A DNA stretch of 64,000 bases from Eubacterium pyruvativorans (GTDB lineage: Bacteria; Bacillota; Clostridia; Peptostreptococcales; Anaerovoracaceae), in contig NZ_FNBF01000003.1 in assembly GCF_900102225.1 (NCBI RefSeq), positions 1-64,000 on the forward strand, in the 5' to 3' direction. Position numbers and translations under genes: made by a program. Below are positions 53,398 to 60,832 of the stretch, in pieces. A model generated the notes under the pieces. It was not told the origin of the DNA. It saw only the letters and a list, made by a program, of their open reading frames with translations, and made no database searches. Position 1 is the first letter of the stretch, and each line of letters opens with the position of its first letter.

Positions 53398-54312
53398 TTA
53401 TTTCAATCTGGAAAGGATCTCTTTCTCATCCACAACGATAGTCTTCGCCTTGTCGTCGAACGCCGGTTCCTTCCGCGGCGTTTCGGTCTGAGAAGGACGA
53501 TAGGTTCCCACCTCTTCATCGATCTTCTTCAGGAAATCTTCCTCTTCGGATGCCGGCTCTTCACGCCGGCCGGCCGGTTCCTCGCCCCGGAAATCGAAAT
53601 CCGTATGGCTCAGAGTGCTTCTGTCCATAACAATCGTGCGGGACAGGTCTTCCGGAATCTCCTCCGGTTCCCGGACACGGTTCATCACCTTCGTCCGGTC
53701 CATATCCTTTTTCGGATTCTCCGATTCCAGAGCCTTCTGCTCCGCCTTCGCCAGGATGTCCTCGGCATCCGGCAGATCTTTCAGCTCCCGCTCAAGAGAA
53801 TCCAGAGAGTTGCTCTGTCCGCTGACAACGCCGCTGTGATTCAGCTCGCCCTCCAGATCACTGAAGAGATCATCCACATTGTCTTCCACCTTCTGCTGTT
53901 CCTTCTGCATGAAGTCCCGGAAATCCGCCTTAAATGTGCTGATCTTCCGCTGCAGCATTTCCGCTTCCCGGGTGAAGCTCTCTACCGAATCCTTCGCATT
54001 CCGGGTGATCGTCTGTGCGTCCAGCCGGGCGTTCTTGATAATGACCTCCGCCCGCTTCTCCGCACTTTCGGAGATGTCGCTCATCAGACGCTTCGCCTGT
54101 TCCAGTGTATTGGCCACAGACTGCTGGGTCTTCTTCGACTCCTCAATCTGCGCATTCAGCTGCTTGATCTCCGCAGCCATCTTCGCATTCTCATCCAGCT
54201 GTTTCTGGAAGTCGATCGTGATTTCATCCAGAAACTCATCCACTTCCCGCTTATTATAGCCGCGCATCGCATTGGAGAAGACCTTGTTCTGAATATCATT
54301 CGGTGTAACCAT
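53398..54312 (-). CDS. divIVA: DivIVA-domain cell division protein
   Basis: A 304-residue protein. The N-terminal DivIVA domain (IQNKVFSNAMRGYNKREVDEFLDEI, residues 7-31) binds curved membrane; residues 35-160 are coiled coil. The tail carries three short repeats, RTKVMNR (206-212), RTIVMDR (225-231) and KTIVVDE (290-296), in a disordered acidic region; these look like possible phospho-Thr sites. It should organise pole and septum proteins. Part of the sepF-yggT-divIVA cluster. Confidence 0.92.
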   Translation of the reverse strand: MVTPNDIQNKVFSNAMRGYNKREVDEFLDEITIDFQKQLDENAKMAAEIKQLNAQIEESKKTQQSVANTLEQAKRLMSDISESAEKRAEVIIKNARLDAQTITRNAKDSVESFTREAEMLQRKISTFKADFRDFMQKEQQKVEDNVDDLFSDLEGELNHSGVVSGQSNSLDSLERELKDLPDAEDILAKAEQKALESENPKKDMDRTKVMNRVREPEEIPEDLSRTIVMDRSTLSHTDFDFRGEEPAGRREEPASEEEDFLKKIDEEVGTYRPSQTETPRKEPAFDDKAKTIVVDEKEILSRLK

Positions 54313-54348
54313 AGTACTGACCGATCCTTTCCCTCATCTCAACATTCG

Positions 54349-54639
54349 CTACAACGGCAGGAGCCAGATCAGACGGATCAAGACGCTCCGGATGAACTCG
54401 ATTGCGATCATGGCCACCAGCAGGCTGAAATCGAACATGCCCGTGTTGATTCCCAGACGGCTCATCAGCTGCCGGAAGGGATTGATGATCGGTTCCGTAA
54501 GCTGTGCAATCAGATCCTTCGCCTTACCGACCGTGCTGTAATACGGCACGTTGACCCATGACAGAATCGCTCTGATGAAGAGCAGATAGACCAGAATCCG
54601 CGCAATCCACGCTACTGCCAATGTTAGTATACTTGCCAA
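54349..54639 (-). CDS. YggT-family membrane protein
   Basis: A 96-residue protein with two to three membrane segments and the YggT pattern AILSWVNVPY and TEPIINPFRQLMSRLG. The function is unclear, but it is genetically near SepF and DivIVA in most Firmicutes. Six bases before the end of sepF. Confidence 0.9.
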   Translation of the reverse strand: MASILTLAVAWIARILVYLLFIRAILSWVNVPYYSTVGKAKDLIAQLTEPIINPFRQLMSRLGINTGMFDFSLLVAMIAIEFIRSVLIRLIWLLPL

Positions 54640-54645
54640 AAAATA

Positions 54646-55176
54646 TTACCTCCAAGGGTTGTCGTTTCCGTTCTTTGCCGGAACTTCTTCTCTGGCGAAC
54701 TCGAAGTTTGCCTTTTCCGGCTGCTGACCGCCTGCAATGTCCACATTCTCCGGCGCAAAGATAAAGATGTTATTCGCAACCTTCTGGACATTGCCGTTCA
54801 GGGCGTAAGTCGCACCGCTGAGGAAATCGAAAATCTTCCGGGCCACTTCCGTCTCCAGACGTTCCAGGTTGATGATGACCGGCCTTCTGCTCTTCAGGCT
54901 GTCCACCAGTTTCGGGCACTCTTCAAACGTCTTCGGCTCAATCAGCAGAAGCTTGAAGGAACTGCTGTTCGTGGCGCCGAACCGTCTCTCCTGGGGCTTC
55001 GAAGAAGGCATGCCGCCCAGAGGACGTTTCTTCTCCGGTGCCGGAGCCGGACTTTCCGCCCGCCGTTCTTCCTTCTGGAGCTTCGTTTTCGCAGCGTTCA
55101 CTTCATCTTCCGTTATTTCATCGTCATCGTAATCTTCGATCCCGATCAGCTTCTTCATGGATTCTCCAATGCTCAT
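54646..55176 (-). CDS. sepF: Cell division protein SepF
   Basis: A 176-residue FtsZ-ring anchor. MSIGESMKKLIG at the start is the membrane-binding amphipathic helix, followed by a Lys/Glu/Pro linker and the SepF fold with RRPVIINLERLE and RKIFDFLSGATYALNG that bind FtsZ and other copies. ATG 55176 follows GGGAGG. Confidence 0.95.
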   Translation of the reverse strand: MSIGESMKKLIGIEDYDDDEITEDEVNAAKTKLQKEERRAESPAPAPEKKRPLGGMPSSKPQERRFGATNSSSFKLLLIEPKTFEECPKLVDSLKSRRPVIINLERLETEVARKIFDFLSGATYALNGNVQKVANNIFIFAPENVDIAGGQQPEKANFEFAREEVPAKNGNDNPWR

Positions 55177-55228
55177 ACATTTCCTCCCGGTATCACACGC
55201 TGGAATCTCGGTGATATTCTCTTCTGTG

Positions 55229-55936
55229 CTATAATTCCTCACGCCGGTAATCCCGGCTTCCGAAGATGGCCGTTCCCACGCGAACCATGTTGGAGCCCTC
55301 TTCTATTGCTACTTCGAAGTCATTCGTCATGCCCATACTGAGCCATCTGAAATCAATGCGGTCGGACGGCCCCTTCGCCTGCCAGCGGTCGAAAATCTCT
55401 TTCGCCGCCCGGAAGAACGGTCTCGTTTCTTCCGGTTCCGCTTCAAAAGGCGCGATGCACATCAGCCCCCTGACCCGGACATGGGGACAGGTTTCTGCGA
55501 TTTCTTCAATCAGTCCGTCCACCTCCTGCGGATCCACGCCGAACTTACTGTCTTCATGGGCGGTATTCACCTGGATCAGAATATCCATCACCAGATCATT
55601 CTGTGCGGCCCGCTTATCGATTTCCCTGGCCAGATGAAGACTGTCCACCGAATGAATCAGCGCAACCTTCGTGATAATCTGACGCACCTTGTTCGTCTGC
55701 AGATGTCCGATCAGGTGCCAGGTTGCCGGCTTCACGTCATCATACTTCCGCAGAACCTCCTGCACCTTGTTTTCGGCAATATCCGTAATGCCGCAGTCAA
55801 TCGCCTCGTTCATCTCCTCCGCTTCATGCAGCTTGGTTACGGCAATCAGCGTAACATCCTCCGGATCCCTGCCGCACCGTTCACAGGCGGCCCGGATCCG
55901 GGCTCTGACCTCTTCGATATTCGATTCTATTGACAT
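55229..55936 (-). CDS. YggS-family PLP homeostasis protein
   Basis: A 235-residue single-domain PLP protein (PLPBP). Lys35 in LIAVTKLHEA binds pyridoxal phosphate; IGHLQTNKVRQI, VNTAHEDSKFG and SMGMTNDFEVAIEEGSNMVRVGTAIFG are the family's signatures. It keeps vitamin B6 balance and lies in the division cluster as in most bacteria. Confidence 0.95.
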   Translation of the reverse strand: MSIESNIEEVRARIRAACERCGRDPEDVTLIAVTKLHEAEEMNEAIDCGITDIAENKVQEVLRKYDDVKPATWHLIGHLQTNKVRQIITKVALIHSVDSLHLAREIDKRAAQNDLVMDILIQVNTAHEDSKFGVDPQEVDGLIEEIAETCPHVRVRGLMCIAPFEAEPEETRPFFRAAKEIFDRWQAKGPSDRIDFRWLSMGMTNDFEVAIEEGSNMVRVGTAIFGSRDYRREEL

Positions 55937-55986
55937 ACTGAAACTTCACACTCCCTGTAACTGATCTATGTTCACAGCAGACCGGC

Positions 55987-56964
55987 TCACGCCCGTCTCC
56001 TGATCTCATCATATGTTCCGATCGTCGGCACATAGTTCCCCTTCTCGTCCGAAAACGCCGAATTGGAAACCACCGACGTGGTGCCGTCCGTTGCGATGAC
56101 ATTCACCCGGACGAACTTGAAACTCCCGGTCTTCTGCTTCACATACACACCGGTATGGCCGTTCTTCTTCGCAATACTCCGGTTCTCCACCAGGAGTCCC
56201 GCAGAATCCGACGTGACGGCATTCACCTGCACTTTCCGTTTCGAAGCGAAGTCCGGATAGTAGTAATTCGTCCGCACAATCAGACGGGCATAGGAGCCGC
56301 TGCTCCGGATGCTGTACACTGTACCGCGCACCACATCCTCCCCGTCCAGATTCAGCTTGATCGCCTTCCCGGTCTGATACCGGTCCCGGTGATCCTCTGG
56401 CACGAAGCAGACTACATACCATTCCCCCCGGCTGCACAATTTGAAAACCGGGTCTCCCTTCTTCACATCTTTCGGGGAAAGTTTCGTAACATCGTCATTC
56501 GAAAGTCCCTCGTAGAAGGAACGGCTCTTCTTCGTCATGTTCTCCGGCGTCAGCACATACTCGTAACCGTCGGCGGTATAGCTGACCACTCCTTCCGTAT
56601 CGGTGCGGTAGGAATCGGTCTCCTTCGCCTTCCCGTTCAGCCGGTCCAGGAGATCCTCGTAGGCGCTGTCCCGGTCCTCCGAACTGCTCCCGCTGCCGGT
56701 CATCTCCAAAATCTTCGTCCCCTTCCGGATCAGTTTCCCGTCCCGGATATACCGGTTTTCGGTGCCGCCGGACCCGGCCCGGTACACTTCCTCCGTCCGG
56801 ACGATATATCCGTCCGCACTGTCGTAAATGCGGAGCCTTCCATATTTAACTGTATATGTGGAAGTCAGCGCTCCCGTCACCTGCGGCAGACCGTAAATCA
56901 GCACGATCAGCACGGCAACCGCCGCAACGTACAGAAACAACAGCTCTCTGCGTTTTTTCTTCAT
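55987..56964 (-). CDS. HlyD-like membrane-anchored periplasmic-adaptor protein
   Basis: A 325-residue protein with an N-terminal membrane anchor (about 8-25) and a beta-rich extracytoplasmic part. SADGYIVRTEEV and the 'biotinyl-lipoyl-like' segment TEGVVSYTADGYE, then KKGDPVFKLCSRGEWYVV and VNAVTSDSAGLLVENRSI, match HlyD/efflux adaptor-like proteins found beside sepF in Clostridia. No ABC transporter gene is adjacent. Its role may be cell-envelope or division-linked, which is inference. Confidence 0.7.
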   Translation of the reverse strand: MKKKRRELLFLYVAAVAVLIVLIYGLPQVTGALTSTYTVKYGRLRIYDSADGYIVRTEEVYRAGSGGTENRYIRDGKLIRKGTKILEMTGSGSSSEDRDSAYEDLLDRLNGKAKETDSYRTDTEGVVSYTADGYEYVLTPENMTKKSRSFYEGLSNDDVTKLSPKDVKKGDPVFKLCSRGEWYVVCFVPEDHRDRYQTGKAIKLNLDGEDVVRGTVYSIRSSGSYARLIVRTNYYYPDFASKRKVQVNAVTSDSAGLLVENRSIAKKNGHTGVYVKQKTGSFKFVRVNVIATDGTTSVVSNSAFSDEKGNYVPTIGTYDEIRRRA

Positions 56965-56983
56965 GGAAACCTCTCGAATAATT

Positions 56984-57724
56984 TTACATCATCTCTATTA
57001 CTTTTTCCATGACTTTCTGTTCATCTTTATCCAATCCCCTGTGATTCTTCACAAATTCGTCAAACAGGTCCGGACGCTCCCGTTTCGTGAGCTTCAGAGA
57101 CTCTTCGAACTTCCACAGATGAATCAGCCGGTGATTTCCGCTGACCAGAACTTCCGGTACTGCCATCCCCTCATATTCCCGGGGCTGGGTGTACTGGGGG
57201 TATTCCAGCAGTCCGGAGTACACGGATTCTTCCACGGCAGCCCCTTCCTTGGACAGTACCCCCGGCAGCAGACGGCTCACGGAATCGATCAGCACCATGG
57301 CCGCCGTTTCCCCGCCGGTGAGCACATAGTCACCGATGGACACCTCTTCGATGGGCCAGTGATCCAGAATCCGCTGGTCGATGCCCTCGTAATGACCGCA
57401 CAGAATCACCAGTTCCTCCTCCTCTGCCAGTGAACGCACCAGCGCCGGGTCCAGTTTCCGACCCCGGGGAGACATATACAAAATCCGTTTCGATTCCGCA
57501 TCCACGGACCTTAAGGCGTCGAAAACCGGCTGGGCCTGCATCAGCATGCCCTTTCCGCCGCCGAAGGGCGTATCGTCCACCCGCCGGCGCTTATCCGCGC
57601 TGTAATCCCGGATATTCACATAGTGAAACGAGAGGATCCCGCTTCGCTCCGCCCGGCCCAGAATACTGGCTCCCAGAACCGGCGGAAACATCTCCGGAAA
57701 CAACGTCAGCACATGAAACTTCAT
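56984..57724 (-). CDS. trmD: tRNA (guanine-N1)-methyltransferase
   Basis: A 246-residue SPOUT-class enzyme that methylates G37 next to the anticodon with S-adenosylmethionine. The trefoil-knot motifs ILCGHYEGIDQRI and SIGDYVLTGGE are clear, as is GGGKGMLMQ. Its ATG overlaps the rimM stop by four bases (ATGA). Confidence 0.97.
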   Translation of the reverse strand: MKFHVLTLFPEMFPPVLGASILGRAERSGILSFHYVNIRDYSADKRRRVDDTPFGGGKGMLMQAQPVFDALRSVDAESKRILYMSPRGRKLDPALVRSLAEEEELVILCGHYEGIDQRILDHWPIEEVSIGDYVLTGGETAAMVLIDSVSRLLPGVLSKEGAAVEESVYSGLLEYPQYTQPREYEGMAVPEVLVSGNHRLIHLWKFEESLKLTKRERPDLFDEFVKNHRGLDKDEQKVMEKVIEMM

Positions 57725-58260
57725 TCCATCATCCCCTCTATCAGCGTCACCCGGATTTCCCGCTTTTCACCGTCGATGGAGCGGATGAACTCCTTCACCG
57801 CCGGCACCATGATCTCTCTTCCGCCGGCTAACTTCACCACATAAATATCCTGGGCCCGGTCTGTCAGTACATTGGACAGTGTGCCCAACACTTCCCCGTC
57901 CTCCTCATTCAGAACCGTCATTCCCAGCAGATCCCGGATATAGAAGGACCCGTCGGTAAGTTCCGGCAGTTCGGATGCCGGCATTTCCACCACGGCGCCC
58001 CGGAGATGCTCCGCCGCCGTCCGGTCATCCACGCCGCCCAGCTTCAGGACCGCCATATTCTTCTGATAACGCACATGTTCCAGGGGATAGGATTTCCCGG
58101 CGACCAGAATGGTCGAACGGTTTTCGAAAGTGCCCTTTGTCCCGGAATAACGGAAAACCCGGACCTCACCTCTAAGGCCCACCGCCGCCGTAACCTTCCC
58201 GAGCTCCACCATGTCCCCCCCATGCTCCGGGGAGCGCTTTCCTGTCAGATGCTCTCTCAT
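57721..58260 (-). CDS. rimM: Ribosome maturation factor RimM
   Basis: About 179 residues. An N-terminal RimM barrel (VELGKVTAAVGLRGEVRVFRYSGTKG) and a C-terminal PRC domain (GSFYIRDLLGMTVLNEEDGEVLG; YVVKLAGGREIMVPAVKEFI) are present. It assists 30S maturation near S19. ATG 58260 has GGGAG 8 bases upstream; ATG 58212 (16 codons later) is an alternative giving a 163-residue protein. Preceded by a hairpin that may weaken read-through from rpsP-KH. Confidence 0.93.
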   Translation of the reverse strand: MREHLTGKRSPEHGGDMVELGKVTAAVGLRGEVRVFRYSGTKGTFENRSTILVAGKSYPLEHVRYQKNMAVLKLGGVDDRTAAEHLRGAVVEMPASELPELTDGSFYIRDLLGMTVLNEEDGEVLGTLSNVLTDRAQDIYVVKLAGGREIMVPAVKEFIRSIDGEKREIRVTLIEGMME

Positions 58261-58309
58261 ATTCAAACTCCCGGGCCGTCGCCCTGCGGGGCAGACCTTC
58301 GCCCCGCCT

Positions 58310-58342
58310 TTGAAAAAAGAAAGGGTGCAGCTCGCCGCACCC
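58310..58342 (-). terminator. Internal terminator between the KH gene and rimM
   Basis: GGGTGC (58323-58328) pairs with GCACCC (58337-58342); on minus the stem is followed by UUUCUUUUUUC. It divides the ffh-rpsP-KH part from rimM-trmD. Confidence 0.7.
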
Positions 58343-58364
58343 CTCCATTCGTTATTCATGACCG

Positions 58365-58631
58365 TTATTCTTCCGATCCTTCGTACTGCTCGAACTCGTC
58401 CTCAGAAACGATCTCCACAGATACGGACTTCTTCTGCTTCGTCGCAGCGGCTTTGACCACCGTCCTCAGGGCCTTCGCGATCCTGCCCTTTTTGCCGATG
58501 ACCTTGCCCATGTCATTACCTGCGACCTGAAGCTGAAGCACCTCTCCGTGACGGTCTCTTCCTTCTGTGACCCGGACGCTGTCCGGATCGTCCACGAGAG
58601 CCTTCGCAATGGTCTCAACTAATTCTGTCAT
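58365..58631 (-). CDS. KH-domain RNA-binding protein (KhpA/YlqC-like)
   Basis: An 88-residue protein with one KH domain, NDMGKVIGKKGRIAKALRTVVKAA (about 41-64), and an acidic tail. Such proteins (KhpA) lie between rpsP and rimM in Firmicutes and bind RNA in cell division and sporulation control. ATG 58631 is preferred to GTG 58640 because AGGCGGTG lies before it. Confidence 0.93.
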   Translation of the reverse strand: MTELVETIAKALVDDPDSVRVTEGRDRHGEVLQLQVAGNDMGKVIGKKGRIAKALRTVVKAAATKQKKSVSVEIVSEDEFEQYEGSEE

Positions 58632-58652
58632 CAACGTCACCGCCTTGGCTGC

Positions 58653-58895
58653 TTATTCGATCACGCCGGTCTTCTTGAAGATGGATCTGACTCTCTCTGT
58701 CGGCTGCGCACCCTTGGACAGCCATTCCTTCGCTTTCTCTGCATCTACCTTGATGTCGTTCGGCTCCACCATCGGGTTGAAGTATCCCAGCTCCTCGATG
58801 AATCTGCCGTTTCCGGCTGTTCTGGAATCTGCCACGATGATTCTGTAAAACGGCTTCTTGTGTGCACCCATTCTTCTCAGTCTGATCTTAACCAT
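58653..58895 (-). CDS. rpsP: 30S ribosomal protein S16
   Basis: An 80-residue S16 ([25 protein letters not shown] at the start; [18 protein letters not shown]). Standard length and position after ffh. Confidence 0.98.
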   Translation of the reverse strand: MVKIRLRRMGAHKKPFYRIIVADSRTAGNGRFIEELGYFNPMVEPNDIKVDAEKAKEWLSKGAQPTERVRSIFKKTGVIE

Positions 58896-58948
58896 GATTA
58901 TTTCCTCCTGTTACCTGTTCTGAATAAATTGTGAGTGATTCGTTTCGA

Positions 58949-60289
58949 TTAAAACAGTCCCCGCAGCAGGCGGTTCTTCTTCATCGCCCCCGGCTTGGTA
59001 AACTGCTTGATCATTTTCCGCATTTCATTATATCTCTTGATCAGGTTATTCACCTGACTCACGGACTGTCCTGAGCCCGCTGCGATTCGTTTCCGCCTGC
59101 TGGCGTTCAGAATCGACGGGTCTTCCCGTTCAGCCTTGGTCATGGAATGAATGATGGCTTCCATCCTGACGAATTCCTGCTCGCCCTTCTCCACATCCTC
59201 GTCGCTGAACTGACCGGCCTGCACCCCCGGAAGCATTCCGATAATCTTCCCGATGCCGCCCATCTTCTTCACCTGATGCATCTGTTTCAGGAAGTCGTCC
59301 AGGGTGAACTGATTCTTCTTCAGTTTCCGGGCCAGTTCCTCAGCTTCCTTCTCGTCATAGGATCGCTCCGTCTCTTCGATGAGACTCAGCATGTCCCCCA
59401 TGCCCAGGATTCTGCTGGCCATCCGGTCCGGGTGGAACGGCTCCAGTGCATCATATTTCTCTCCGGTACCCATGAACAGGATCGGTTTCCCGGTCACCTT
59501 CTTCGCCGAAAGGGCCGCGCCGCCCCGGGCGTCGCCGTCCATCTTCGTCATGATGATGCCGTCAATGCCAAGGCGCTCATTGAATCCCTTGGCTGCATTC
59601 ACCGCGTCCTGACCGGTCAGAGCATCCACCGCCAGCAAAATCTGGTGCGGCTTCACGGCCTTCCGCATATCCGCCAGTTCCTGCATCAGCGTGTCATCGA
59701 TCTGCAGCCGGCCGGCCGTATCGATGATCAGGATATTGCATCCCTTCCGCTCCGCCTCTTCCCGGGCTTTCACCGCAATGTCCACCGGATCCGGATTCTC
59801 CCGGTCGATATAGACCGGTGTCTTCACGGCCTTCGCCACCACTTCCAGCTGGTCGATCGCCGCCGGACGGTACACGTCACAGGCCGCCAGATACGGCTTC
59901 TTCCCGTTCTGCTTCAGCCAGTTCGCCAGCTTGCCGCAGGATGTGGTCTTACCGGTACCCTGCAGACCCACCATCATAATCGTGGTGAAACCGCTGGGTG
60001 AGTAGGTCAGCTTCGCACCGGCACCGCCCATGAGATCCACGAGCTGCTGGTTCACGATCTTGATAACCTGCTGTTCCGGCGTGAGGGATTTCGTGACTTC
60101 CTCCCCCATGCACTTCTCCTTCAGGTCTGCGACGAATTCCTTCACGACCTTGAAGTTTACATCCGCCTCCAGAAGGGCCAGTTTCACTTCCCGAAGAGCC
60201 TGGTCAATGTCCTTCTCCTCGAGAATTCCCTTCCCCTTCAATCCGCCGAATACACTCTGCAGTTTTTCGGATAAGCTTTCGAATGCCAT
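58949..60289 (-). CDS. ffh: Signal recognition particle protein Ffh
   Basis: A 446-residue SRP54 GTPase. N domain (1-85), G domain with P-loop VGLQGTGKTTSCGKL (about 104-118), DTAGR and TKMDGDARGG, and the Met-rich M domain from about 300 (MGDMLSL, MHQVKKMGGIGKIIGMLPG) that binds 4.5S RNA and signal sequences. ATG 60289 follows GCAGGAG. Paired with ylxM 34 bases upstream. Confidence 0.98.
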   Translation of the reverse strand: MAFESLSEKLQSVFGGLKGKGILEEKDIDQALREVKLALLEADVNFKVVKEFVADLKEKCMGEEVTKSLTPEQQVIKIVNQQLVDLMGGAGAKLTYSPSGFTTIMMVGLQGTGKTTSCGKLANWLKQNGKKPYLAACDVYRPAAIDQLEVVAKAVKTPVYIDRENPDPVDIAVKAREEAERKGCNILIIDTAGRLQIDDTLMQELADMRKAVKPHQILLAVDALTGQDAVNAAKGFNERLGIDGIIMTKMDGDARGGAALSAKKVTGKPILFMGTGEKYDALEPFHPDRMASRILGMGDMLSLIEETERSYDEKEAEELARKLKKNQFTLDDFLKQMHQVKKMGGIGKIIGMLPGVQAGQFSDEDVEKGEQEFVRMEAIIHSMTKAEREDPSILNASRRKRIAAGSGQSVSQVNNLIKRYNEMRKMIKQFTKPGAMKKNRLLRGLF

Positions 60290-60323
60290 TTCGTTCTCCT
60301 GCTCCGTCTTCTTCTCCGGCCAC

Positions 60324-60677
60324 CTAACCGCTGATGACCGCCACCAGTTCCCGGATCTCCCGGAGCTTCTCATTCAGATCCGGATCATCTGTGCGTTCCC
60401 GCCCGATCTCCTCCGTCAGCGCCGCAATCCGCATCGCCGCCCTGCCGTTCTCCATGAAACGGGCCACCAGACCCAGCTTCGATTCATAGGCTTCCAGTTT
60501 CAGCTGTGCCTTCTGCAGCCTGTCATGCACCGCCGCCCGGGAGATGCCCTCCTGCTCGGCGATTTCCGCCAGGGACAGATTATCCTCGTTGTAGAGTTCT
60601 GTCACCCGCCGCATTTTCTCCGTGAGAAGATTTCCGTAGAAGTCGAACAGCAGACTTTCCTTCACGATGTCTTCCAT
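60324..60677 (-). CDS. ylxM: YlxM-family DNA/RNA-binding helix-turn-helix protein
   Basis: A 117-residue protein with an HTH (LYNEDNLSLAEIAEQEGISRAAVHDRLQKA, about 28-57), similar to sigma-70 region 4. YlxM is encoded before ffh in Firmicutes and stimulates SRP assembly in streptococci. ATG 60677 follows GAAGGAAGGAG. Confidence 0.92.
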   Translation of the reverse strand: MEDIVKESLLFDFYGNLLTEKMRRVTELYNEDNLSLAEIAEQEGISRAAVHDRLQKAQLKLEAYESKLGLVARFMENGRAAMRIAALTEEIGRERTDDPDLNEKLREIRELVAVISG

Positions 60678-60740
60678 CCTGCTGCTCCTTCCTTCTGACT
60701 GACAAAAAAAGACTGCACGTGCGTTCAGCGCACATCGGTT

Positions 60741-60769
60741 ACTATACAAGAAAAGATGCGGGGTGTCAA
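60741..60769 (-). promoter_or_regulatory. Promoter of the ylxM-ffh operon, inside the sppA terminator
   Basis: Minus strand TTGACA (60769-60764), 17-base spacer, TATAGT (60746-60741). The -35 lies within the terminator hairpin of the upstream sppA gene. Confidence 0.75.
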
Positions 60770-60792
60770 GTAAATTTACTTAACACCCCGCA
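60757..60792 (-). terminator. Terminator of the LCP-DUF2007-sppA operon
   Basis: TGCGGGGTGT (60757-60766) pairs with ACACCCCGCA (60783-60792), with inner AGTAAATTTACT pairing; AUCUUUUCUU follows on minus. Confidence 0.75.
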
Positions 60793-60832
60793 AAATCTTT
60801 CGGTTATCTTCTGCTGCTCTCCGGGCAGTCCT

